A stretch of 64,000 nucleotides of DNA from positions 33,821 through 97,820 of the forward strand of contig JAIVFH010000118.1 in assembly GCA_025765595.1 (NCBI GenBank). Reading direction: 5' to 3'. The position numbers and the translations under genes were made by a program. Below the pieces are notes generated by a model. The model was given only the letters and a program-made list of their open reading frames with translations. It was not told where the DNA came from and made no database searches. Positions 10,972 through 21,468 of this stretch are shown piece after piece. Source of the DNA: Obelidium mucronatum. Its lineage: Eukaryota; Chytridiomycota; Chytridiomycetes; Chytridiales; Chytriomycetaceae. How positions within the stretch are numbered: position 1 is the stretch's first letter; each line of letters begins with the position of its first letter.

Positions 10972-12423
10972 TCAACAAACCATGGGAGCATATTCACCCT
11001 CCTCCGTCTCATCCGCATCCCATTTTTCCTTCACAGCTTCTTCCAAATCCCACTGAAACCTTTCCGTAACTAGTTCCACAAATTGTGTCACTCTCTTTTC
11101 CATTTGAACATTTGGTAACCGATCCACCGTGTCTGGGTCTCTCAAAGTTGAAACAAGCTCCACAATTGCCACCCTCAAAAAATTGGATGACGAAAGCGCA
11201 TCTACGAAGAAATCTTCTGGGCATTCTTGCAACTGAGCATGCAGAACGCCTAGGAACTCATAATAGAGCCCCCCTGTCGCGGATGTGGTTGCTTCTTTTG
11301 CAGAACAGAGAAGCTGTACAAGACACTTCCATTGTTCCAATCCGTCATATACTTGTCCAACAAGGAAAAGAATGAACGAAAATTGAAGTTCTCCTAAAAG
11401 AAGCTTGAAATCTGTTGTGTTGTTACGTTTTTAGTGTTGTTACAACAAGGCAATAGCAATAACAGCAACTACTAAATTACCTCCTTTGTAGAATGTCTTC
11501 AATACATGATTCAATAAATAACTCTTGTCCAATGAATATTTTGTTCGTTCCTGTGGAGTTGCATTCGATGGAAACGACCTTTTCAGATCAATTGGAGTGA
11601 ACTGGATATTAAGCGATACTAGATGCTGTAGATTTTGATTCTGCTGCTGCTGCTGTTGTTCCTTCTCCATTACCATATCACCATCCTTTTCCACTCCTGG
11701 CGCTGCCACGCCTGCCGTACTCAAAATCGAGTCATCCAGATCCGAAAATCGAGAAACAGAGACCAGAGAGCTGACTTTCTTTGACGTTGGAAGCAAAGAT
11801 GACAACAAAGGTTGGCTGATGTAGTTTGTCAATCGCAACCATTTCTGGTACGTCGGAAGAGGTTGCTGCGGATGTGGAATCAGAGGATACGCTCCCAAAT
11901 TCGGTTCGAATTGGAGAATGTCTTTGTTGTTATTGTTGTTGGTTGTCTGTTTGAGTTTACTGGGAGACTGCGCAGAAACCCAAAGAAACAAACTCAACTG
12001 TACTTGATCCGCTCTATTTGGTCTTTATCCAAAACAGAATCATCAAGCAAGTCTTCTTCTGCCTTGTCCCATTGCGTGACGTAGATCTTTTTGTCAAATG
12101 CTTAGCCAAAAACCTCTTCAAGAAAGGACCAACCTCTTTGGATGCGAAGAACTTGAAGAAGCCAGTTCGAATGCCCGTTTCACCAGTCGATGAGTTCTTG
12201 GAACTGTTTGGAGAGGTTAAACAACACAAAACAAGTCTTGTGCCAAAAACCTGTAGTGCACAAAGTGTAGCCCAGGAGGGATGAGCTTGAGTCCTTTGAA
12301 GCGAGGACCAGTTTGCCATTCGTTCAAATCAATTCCGAAAGAGATATCTACTGGGGCATCGAGCAGAACCAAGAATGCTCCAGTGGCAAGAAGTTGCTTA
12401 GCTGTGTTCTGATCAATATTCAT
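10972..12423 (-). CDS. AAR2: AAR2 homologue, U5 snRNP (Prp8) assembly factor
   Basis: A multi-exon gene, ATG at 12423. The N-terminal domain carries the family signature: FGIDLNEWQTGPRFKGLKLI then PPGLHFVHY. The next exons give TGIRTGFFKFFASKEV and FDKKIYVTQWDKAEEDLLDD, matching the AAR2 region around the RTGFF motif. A middle exon contains LGAYPL and YQKWLRLTNYIS. The C-terminal exon (from about 11340 to 10972) is helical, as in the family. AAR2 holds Prp8 during cytoplasmic U5 snRNP assembly and is released on maturation, which fits an intron-rich genome. One intron must be only about 29 nt (near 12140) to keep the conserved frame. The gene starts 46 bp from the end of DPM1, on the same strand. 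Confidence 0.85.
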
Positions 12424-12468
12424 CTTTTTTTTTTTGAGGTTGACTTTTCATTTATCACACACACACTT

Positions 12469-13616
<1,148 letters not shown>

Positions 13617-13772
13617 TTTCGATAAACTGTTGATGTCTAGTGAGACCGAGGTGGACTGCCGATGGTGGTTGTTATGGGAGTGAATTTTTGCTGTTTTAAT
13701 TGTTTATTATTTCGTTTTCCTGATAAAACAATAACAAGTTGAGAAAAGAAGAATATCAGGAAATAGCGGGAT

Positions 13773-14385
13773 TCAAGAAAAGCAAAGACCAAAATTGATG
13801 ATTTGAAGAACAAGCACTGGAATAAACACCATGCATTCAAAGACGAGTGAATCTCCACCTCCAAGCAAAATTACAACTTCCCATCCAACCATCAAGACGA
13901 GCGTAATCCAAGTCAAGACTGCAGACCCGTAACTTGAAATACCGAAAATTGAATGAGCGACAGTGGATGCAAAGACGAGCAAGAATGCTGAACGGGTTGT
14001 GCGCGTGAACTGAGCTACTTTGGTGAAGTTCTGTGTATGTTTTTCATTTGTGTTTTGTTGGTATAATGGTAGTGTTCCCACAGAACACGAAAAAACTCAC
14101 ACGATCGGTCATGACACGAGAATCATTTGCTCTATCTTCAATTGGAGCAGTAGGGGCGTCATGCACTGGAATACTACTGTGAGATTCACCTCTACCAGTA
14201 TTTGATTCGTCACGGTCGTGGGAAACAGTGGGTGGTGGAGGTGGAGGTGGGGGTTGTTGCTGGGAGCGCATTTGCGGAAGGGTGGCAATGAAAGGCGTTG
14301 CAAATAGACCAAAACAGTAAAGAATGAAAAGAATGTAAGTGGCTTCCCATTCCAGTTTTTGAAACGCGTTGTTGTTTTGAGACAT
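13773..14385 (-). CDS. Small four-TM membrane protein, unknown family
   Basis: Two exons (14385 to about 14098, then about 14027-13773) give a protein of about 180 residues. It has four predicted hydrophobic segments: YILFILYCFGLFATPFIATL, FLLVFASTVAHSIFGI, VLTWITLVLMVGWEVVILL and VFIPVLVLQIINFGLCF. Between TM1 and TM2 lies a polar loop with a Pro8 run and many Asp/Ser residues. No family was recognised. Hydrophobicity and the clean intron support it as a real gene. Confidence 0.6.
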
Positions 14386-14637
14386 TTGTTTTGGTGCAAA
14401 TTCTTTTATTCAAGAAATAACAGAGAAACGGTGCACCATTGACTTCACTCAAGACAGAGAAAGAGAAATAGAGACGTTCAAGTTTGACACTTTCTATTCA
14501 GATTGACAAGTTTAAGTTAATGTGATGAAAAACTCCGATGCGTCACCATGAGTCAAGCAACAAAACAATTTGATGGTTGAAAAAAGTCAACAAGAAACCC
14601 AATCTTTTTGATCAAAAAATCCCGACAAACAAATCAT

Positions 14638-14856
14638 ATGCATCCAGTTCTTCGCCAATGGCTTCCTTACGTGACTCTCGCCGTTGGAGTGTCAGCCCTG
14701 ACGTTCCAGGCAACCGTGCTGTATCCTTGGCACCACCTTCTTGAAGACGAGTTCAAACAACTCGAAGCGACTCTGCTAAAGAGAGAGGAGGAGAGATTCA
14801 ACAGACTCGAGAGACGCTTGGATTCTATTATGGACAAACTGGAAAAGAAACGATAA
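14638..14856 (+). CDS. 72-residue single-TM coiled-coil microprotein
   Basis: A short intronless frame, MHPVLRQWLPYVTLAVGVSA onward. It has one N-terminal hydrophobic segment, followed by a highly charged heptad-like helix (LEDEFKQLEATLLKREEERF) and a Lys-rich end. The ATG at 14638 is the first in frame. The layout of a short basic N-terminus, one TM and a coiled coil resembles small mitochondrial inner-membrane assembly proteins. No family was recognised, so location and role are inference. Confidence 0.5.
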   Translation: MHPVLRQWLPYVTLAVGVSALTFQATVLYPWHHLLEDEFKQLEATLLKREEERFNRLERRLDSIMDKLEKKR

Positions 14857-15032
14857 CGGAAGTTGAAGGGGGCGTGGTTGGTGGTGTCAGAGCATGTTAC
14901 AGTATGACGTGATGCCTTTCACGAGAAACAGAAATAGTTAAAATTCTAATAAAACGCTTGAGTAGACTTGATTGCATCTTTGATATATCCTTTTGGGAGG
15001 TATACTTTTATTTGAAACACTTGAAAAAAAAG

Positions 15033-17338
15033 ATGGACATCAAAGTCACTGTGGTCTTCTCCACACAAGAAGGGACAACTGAGACATTCGCCGACAAGCT
15101 GGCCGCTGCAGTTTCCAAGCGGGTGCAGGTCCCCAGCAATGCCGTTGAAGTAGTGAACATGAAGAAGTAAGGAAGGCGTGCTGTTGTTCTGTATTGTTAG
15201 CCTTTACCTTACCGTCTATCAGCTTTGACAACGACGACCTGATGAAGCGCAGCAGCTCTCAACTCGTCTTTTTTGTACTTACAACTTACATTGACGGCGG
15301 TCCAGCTGACGATGCTGCCTGGTTCTGGAGGTAACCCGTCCTTCCTTAAGTAATGCAAACATACTCAACCATAACAAAAAAAAAAAAAACACAAAAAAAC
15401 ACAAAAAAAATAGTTGGCTCGAAGATGCCCGCTTTGATTTCCGAGTATCTAAAGCGTCCCTGGCAAATCTTCGTTATTCAGTGTTTGGCGTGGGTGATTC
15501 TGCATACGGCGACACTTGGTGTCTCTTTCCCAAGAACGTCGATGCTTACCTCAAAGAAATGGCCGCTGAACGCGTGGCGCAAAGTGTGTTTGGCGATGTG
15601 TCAGAACGAACAGGTTTCTTTTTTTTTTTTTTTTGGCCCTTTGCTGCTTTAAAGCAAAACAGGCATCTGACAACCCCCCACCCCCACAAACATTAGAGTT
15701 TGATGGCGTGTTGGACTCTTGGATTGATTCTTGTATTGTGGGCATCAACTCCCTCTTATCAAACACTACCGCACTTGGTGCCAACGTTGAAAAGCTGTCA
15801 TTGACCGATGCCGCAGCAAATGAAGATGAATATGAAGAGCTGGAAGATGACTACATATCAAGCGATGAAGAAAACGATGATCTGCAAGGCGCCAACAACA
15901 ACAACCAGAACGAATTAATGGACTTGGAAGACCTGGGTGCATTTGCAGCCGCCGGCCTAAAAGCCGCCGCCGAAGCCAACAAGGAGCAAGAAGAAGGAAG
16001 TAACGGCGTCCAAATTCGAAAAGGCGGCAAAGGAAACGGTCCCGTTGCACACACACGTGAAATGCTCACCCCGAACCTACGCAAGAACTTGGAAAAGCAA
16101 GGGTACAAGCTGATTGGTTCTCACTCTGGAGTCAAGCTGTGTCGGTGGACCAAGGCTCAAATGCGTGGACGTGGGGGTTGCTACAAACACACGTTTTATG
16201 GGATTGAGTCCCATAGATGTATGGAAACTACGCCTTCTCTTGCTTGTGCAAACAAGTGCGTTTTTTGCTGGAGACATCAGACTAATCCTGTTGGTGTTGA
16301 GTGGCGCTGGAAGGCGGATCCTCCGTTGGAAATTATCGAGGGTGCTATTGAAAAGCATAGGCTTATGGTGAAGCAGATGCGCGGCGTACCAGGAGTCACT
16401 ACCGAGAAATTTGAGGAAGGAATGAATGTCGCTCACTGCGCCTTGTCTCTTGTCGGGGAACCCATCATGTACCCACACATTAACGAATTCGTGGATCTCT
16501 TGCACGAACGGAGCATTTCTTCGTTTTTGGTAACAAATGCGCAGTTTCCGGAGTTGATTCGCAAGTTGAAGCCAATCACGCAACTGTACTTGAGTATTGA
16601 TGCAGGAAATAAGGAATCGCTGAAAAAAATTGATCGTCCGCTGTTTTCTGATTTCTGGGAACGATTTAATGATTGTTTGGATGAATTGGCCAAGAAGGAA
16701 CAGAGAACAGGTGAATTTTTGGTTCAAATCTATGGGATCGAGTTTTTAAATACTGTTCTTTTTTTCTTTTTTTTTTTCTTTCTGTTTCATTTTCAGTGTT
16801 CCGTCTTACTCTGGTAAAGGGATTCAACGCTGACGACCTGAAAAACTACGCCGAACTCATCCGCCGTGGAAAGCCCGACTTCATCGAAGTCAAGGGTGTC
16901 ACATTCTGTGGATACACTGGCAACAACCCACTCACAATGTCCAACGTCCCCTTCCACGAAGAAGTAGTTGAATTCGTGAAGCTACTCTGCGCATTCGTTG
17001 ACGATGAATACGAAATCTCTTGTGAACACGCACACACAAACTCGCTCTTGATTTCGCACAAGAAATACAAGATTGAAGGCGTATGGCACACGTGGATAGA
17101 TTATCCAAAGTTCCACAAGTTGGTGAGGTCTGGGGAGCATTTTACGGCGATGGATTATTTGGCGCCGACTCCTGCGTGGGCGGTTTATGGGGATGAAAGA
17201 AAAGGGTTCGATCCTGAGATGACGCGAGTGTATAAGAATAAGGCAAAGTATGAAGGTGATGCGGTGGCGTATAAGGAGAGGGTGAAGCAGGAGATTATGG
17301 CGGCGAATGCGGCAGCGAGCACCAGTAGCAATGTGTAG
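15033..17338 (+). CDS. TYW1: tRNA wybutosine-synthesising radical SAM protein TYW1
   Basis: A spliced gene (exons about 15033-15166, 15223-15331, 15414-15612, 15698-16710, 16797-17338) encoding the two-domain eukaryotic TYW1. The N-terminal flavodoxin-like domain has the FMN-binding STQEGTTETFADKL and the later FGVGDSAYG. An acidic linker follows (EYEELEDDYISSDEENDD). The radical SAM domain carries the cluster motif CANKCVFCW (C-x3-C-x2-C, near 16250). The C-terminal wyosine-forming region includes IEVKGVTFCGYTG and SCEHAHTNSLLI. TYW1 converts m1G37 of tRNA-Phe to the tricyclic 4-demethylwyosine using pyruvate and SAM. The last intron has a T-rich tract. Confidence 0.95.
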
Positions 17339-17518
17339 TTTGGTTTTATGAATACATGCAGAAATTATATGTGCATCTGGAGTGACCCAAAGATAACAAA
17401 CCAGCAGAGTACAACTGCGAAAAGCGTATGCCCCACGCCTTGAAAAAGGGTTCATTTTCGGAAATGACAAGCAAAAACACTTGTTAGCGAAAAACCAACA
17501 TCATCAAATCATCCAAAA

Positions 17519-17910
17519 ATGTTTACCACTGCTACCATCAAGAACTCGATCATTGTCGTTCTCGTTCACCTTGCTGTTGTCAATGCAACTCTATGCCAAT
17601 GTAAGTTCCCATGATCCATTTTGTAACGAGAGGGGTCCTTAAAACTAAGCTGTTGTTGCACACAGGTATCTGCAGCACCAAGACGCAATACTACAACACA
17701 ATCTTTGACACCGATGCTTGCACCCAACAAGCTTGCTACAACCGGTTGAAGAGCGACAACAACAAGTGTCTTGTTTCAGATTACGAAACCAAAGATTTGA
17801 CCGGAATCGTTGCGGGTGGTGTCGTTGGGGGACTCATTTTCATTGCTCTTGTTATTACGTGTTTGTGGTGCTTCTGCCGTGCCATTTGCTGTTGTTGTTG
17901 CATTGTTTAA
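17519..17910 (+). CDS. Small secreted-type membrane protein with poly-Cys tail, copy 1
   Basis: Two exons (17519-17600, about 17667-17910) give a protein of about 108 residues. It has a signal peptide (IIVVLVHLAVVNATLC) and a short Cys-containing outer domain (CSTKTQYYNTIFDTDACTQQ). Next comes a Gly-rich TM segment, TGIVAGGVVGGLIFIALVIT, with GxxxG-like spacing. The cytosolic tail is almost all Cys (CFCRAICCCCCIV). The tail is a likely palmitoylation site. The next gene is its paralogue with the same intron position and phase. No known family was recognised. Confidence 0.65.
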
Positions 17911-18058
17911 AGTTTTTTCATTTCATTAGTCATTTAGATTGTGAGTGTGTGGTTTTTCTTTTTTGTAGTAAAGGCACTTTGACATTGTGATTGCAATATC
18001 GAAACCCCTGAAGAAACAAGTGTTTTTGAGTCGATTTCTTAACTCCAAGTGTTTATAC

Positions 18059-18492
18059 ATGAGTTCTTATTCCCCTGCACACACGAGCCTTACACTGTTT
18101 CTGGCCTTTTTAATCACGTTGAATACTGTCGAAGCAATCCTGTGCCGCTGTTGAGTGCGGAAGGGGGTTTTCCAAAGTTTTGGTTGAAACGTGATAGGTT
18201 TTTTTTTTCTAATATCCCGGGTTTACTTGTAGGTGTCTGCACGATTACAGAGCAAGAATGCATCACTACTATTCTTTCGTTAAGTGCCCCGGGCGACTGT
18301 ACCGCTCAGTCTTGTTTTGACAACCTCCAGAACCAGTACAAGCAGTGCAACCTGACTTCTTACGACGCCACGAATATCACGGGATATGTTGCTGGTGGTG
18401 TAGTCGGGGGACTTGTTTTGATTGCATTGATTGTCATGTGTTGTTTCTTTTGTTGTTGTAAAGCCCTTTGTTGTTGTTTCAAGTCAGAATAA
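18059..18492 (+). CDS. Small membrane protein with poly-Cys tail, copy 2
   Basis: A paralogue of the preceding gene in direct tandem. Exon 1 (18059-18150) encodes a signal peptide ending NTVEAILCR. Exon 2 (about 18233-18492) encodes the Cys-containing outer domain (CTITEQECITTIL, CTAQSCFDNLQNQYKQC) and the conserved TM entry (NITGYVAGGVVGGLVLIALI). The Cys-rich tail is CCFFCCCKALCCCF. The match to copy 1 is strongest at TG-VAGGVVGGL and the Cys spacing, weak elsewhere. The intron falls in the same Cys codon in both copies. Confidence 0.65.
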
Positions 18493-18515
18493 TGATCAAT
18501 TAACAAAGGAAAGAA

Positions 18516-19562
18516 ATGAATACTCTACCGCCAGAAGTCCTCCGTTCGATTGCACTGTTGCTTCCACTCAAGGACGTACCTCAAGCTGCGCTTTCGTCCA
18601 AGTCTTTATTTGGACTTGTGCTGTTGAATGACGCATCGTTTGCAAGAGAGCATTTGAAGCTGGTGTCGAGGCGGTATGCCACTGTTTGGCATATGCTGCA
18701 CCATCAAGGAATCAGAGACGCAGTTTGGAGGGCACTACCGTTTTCTTATAAAGCGGCTGTTTTACCTCTGGTATTTGCTGCTGAGCCCTTGAATCCATTG
18801 CAACAGCAAAGAGGTGTCGTTGATAATGGTGGTGAAGACGGTGAAGATGATGCCTTGAACGACTCGGACTGGGAAGAAGAACAAGAAGAAGAGCAAAGGC
18901 AAACCGCAAGTGCTGCTGCTGCTGTTGCAGCCAAAACCCCGAAAGGCGCAGATTTGGATGATTGGGAACGATGGCGGGTTTCACCGACGTTGGCGTTACG
19001 GCTTTCCCAATACTTGATGTACCAATTACCTTCATTTGACGTCTCGATGCATAAAAACACGCCTCTGGTGGTTGCGTGTGCAATGGGATACGTGGATGTC
19101 GTGAAACTGTTTTTGGCGCACCCACAAGTGGATCCAACAGATGACGACAACAGTGCCGTGTTTTATGCAGCCAGTGAAGGGAATTTGGAGATTGTGTCTC
19201 TGTTGTTGGAGGATGCACGCGTGAATGCAGGTGCTTTTGACAACCAGCCGTTGATGGTTGCCATGGAGGAAGGCAAGCATAGCGTTGCGCAACTGTTGCT
19301 AAGTGATGCGAATGTGAGGCGCAATATGACGGCGGAACATGCGGGCTACTGCCTGTACTGGGCAGCCCACCACGGATACACTGATTTCGTAGAGTCCTTT
19401 TTGGCAGCAGCCAACCTGCGAAAGCGCAGCACGCGGGAGTATATTGGCCGTGCACGCGAGGAGGCGAAGCGGAAGGGGCAGCGTGGTGTGCTGCGTCTTT
19501 TTGATGAAAGTAATATTGATAAAAAAAAAAAAATATCAATTGTTTTAAGTTGCAAGCAATAA
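18516..19562 (+). CDS. F-box-like / ankyrin-repeat protein
   Basis: A single exon of 348 residues. The N-terminus (LPPEVLRSIALLLPLKDVPQ) is F-box-like. An acidic low-complexity insert follows (DSDWEEEQEEEQ), then several ankyrin repeats: NTPLVVACAMGYVDVVKLFL, VFYAASEGNLEIVSLLL and CLYWAAHHGYTDFVESFL. This layout suggests a substrate receptor for an SCF-type ubiquitin ligase; that role is inference. It is a distant relative of the three F-box/ankyrin genes at 38-46 kb. The last residues run through an A tract and may be extended. Confidence 0.7.
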   Translation: MNTLPPEVLRSIALLLPLKDVPQAALSSKSLFGLVLLNDASFAREHLKLVSRRYATVWHMLHHQGIRDAVWRALPFSYKAAVLPLVFAAEPLNPLQQQRGVVDNGGEDGEDDALNDSDWEEEQEEEQRQTASAAAAVAAKTPKGADLDDWERWRVSPTLALRLSQYLMYQLPSFDVSMHKNTPLVVACAMGYVDVVKLFLAHPQVDPTDDDNSAVFYAASEGNLEIVSLLLEDARVNAGAFDNQPLMVAMEEGKHSVAQLLLSDANVRRNMTAEHAGYCLYWAAHHGYTDFVESFLAAANLRKRSTREYIGRAREEAKRKGQRGVLRLFDESNIDKKKKISIVLSCKQ

Positions 19563-19584
19563 AAAAATAAAAAAATAGAAAAAA

Positions 19585-21260
19585 ATGACGACAGTCCCTG
19601 ACGAAGCGGCGCTCGCATCGCGCACCATCATCGCGGACCCGTCGGGCGCAGCGTACAACTGGACGCAGACGGACTCGCACATTCTGTTCAGCGCGCGCGT
19701 GGCGCCGTCGGTGGTCGAAGCGGACGTGGGCGTCGAGTGCCGCGTGGATGCGCTGACGGTGCGCGTGCGCGGACTGCTGCTGCTGCGCGGGCGGCTGTAC
19801 GCGACCGTCAACAAGGACAGCGTCGACGTGCTCGTAAGGCCGATTGCGCTCGGCGCGCTGGCGGACGCCGACTCCGACTCTGTCAAAGACAACTCGGTCA
19901 ACTCTGTTAAAGACAAGCGGCCCAATCCGTTCTTCAACATTGTCATTGTGCGCGTGCCAAAGAGCACGCTAAAGAACCACTGGCCGCTGCCCATCCAAGG
20001 AGGTAAGCCAACCAAAAAAGAAAGAAAACGAAAAAACACTCACTCTCTCTTCTCTCCTCCCCACCCACACACCCACGCACGCACGCATACAGGAATCGAA
20101 TCAAACACCGACACGGATCCACACTCCCTATACCTCCTCGCCAGCTCCCTACACAACCTCGGCGATGCAGGAACACTCAAACTCATGCACACTGCCGCCG
20201 AAAACGGCTCCATCTCTGCAATGCTCAAACTCGCCGCCTGGTACGAAATTGGAAAAGAAGAAATGCCCGGCCTCCCCGTCTCAAAAAGCGAAAGCTCGGC
20301 TCTCCTCTGGCACAAGCGTGCTGGAAACGCTGGAAACCCGGAAGCATGCTACATTCTCATGACTACCTATGCGAGTGGGTCTCACAGTAATCCTAAATCT
20401 TTTTTGGATGCTTTGCAATGGTCGCGTGCTGCTTTGCAGGCTGGGTTTGGTGAGGATCTCGATGGTGGTGCTATGGCGGTGGAACAACCTCGATTGTATC
20501 AGACTCTGCTTTTTCAAACGGGGCTTCTTTTGATGGAAGGAGGGAGTGGGATTGGGGAACCGAAACCAGAAGGCGCTGTTGCCTCGTGGACTGTTGCTGC
20601 AAGAGAAGGACACGCTCAAAGCATGTGGAATTTGGGTATCTTTCATTTGAATGGGTTTGGTTTGGAGGAACCAAATGTTACCAAAGGGATTGAGTTGATT
20701 CGAGAAGGTGTCAAGAAGGTGAAGGAGCTTTCAATGCCTCCTCAATTGTCGGGGTTGAATGAAATTGCTTTGGATGCTCTAGTAGAGATGGATGCTGAAC
20801 TACGGGCTCAAGGAAATTCTTTTGATGTTGAAAAGGTGAAGGCTTTGGCTGCTTTAAAAAAGAATGGTAAAGTAGTTCCTTTTTTTTTTTTTAACAAATT
20901 GTTTAGTACTCAACACTGAACTAACGGAATATGCATCAACATTTTAAATCCAACCAACCTCAAAAAACTTTAGGTCAACTCAATACATCAACTCCAAAAG
21001 TGACTGAACCAATAACACCAACGCAAAAAAAGAACCTGCGTCGCCGAGAAAAGAAAAAGAGTGCCAAGGAAGCAGTTACAACTACTACAACTGCTAGTAC
21101 TAGTACTGTTCCTACTGCAGCAACTACAACTAGCTCAGAAACAGGAGAACAAGAAGCCGCTGGAATGGATTGGGGCGTGGTTGCTAAAAAGAGTTTTGCT
21201 GTAGCGATTATTGGTGTGGGTGTATTTGGGTTGTGGAGAGTGGCCAAAGGAACGGCTTGA
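19585..21260 (+). CDS. CS-domain plus SEL1-repeat protein with C-terminal TM anchor
   Basis: Three exons (19585-20002, about 20092-20866, about 20974-21260). The N-terminal 100 or so residues look like a CS/p23 (NudC-like) domain: YNWTQTDSHILFSARVAP then LTVRVRGLLLLRGRLY. The second exon holds SEL1-like helical repeats (GSISAMLKLAAWYEIGKEEM, GHAQSMWNLGIFHLNGFGLE). The third exon is basic (KKNLRRREKKKSAKEA), Thr/Ser-rich, and ends with one hydrophobic segment, SFAVAIIGVGVFGLWRVAKG. That is a tail anchor, probably in the ER or mitochondrial outer membrane. CS domains are usually Hsp90 co-chaperone modules. Exon 1 is markedly GC-rich compared with exons 2 and 3. Confidence 0.7.
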
Positions 21261-21468
21261 GGAAATTTTTGAAACATATTATATGTACTTGGATCTTTAA
21301 AAAAACTTGTGGAGAGTACAGTAAAAAAAACAAAAAAAAAACGAAATACCGACATCGCTCGTTGTGTTTGAAGGAAAGAAGAAAAAGGAGGGGGGGGGGG
21401 ACTTCCAATCAATTTTTTTTTTGCGATAATTGTAGTTTTATTATTATTGTTGTAGAAAAAAGAACATA

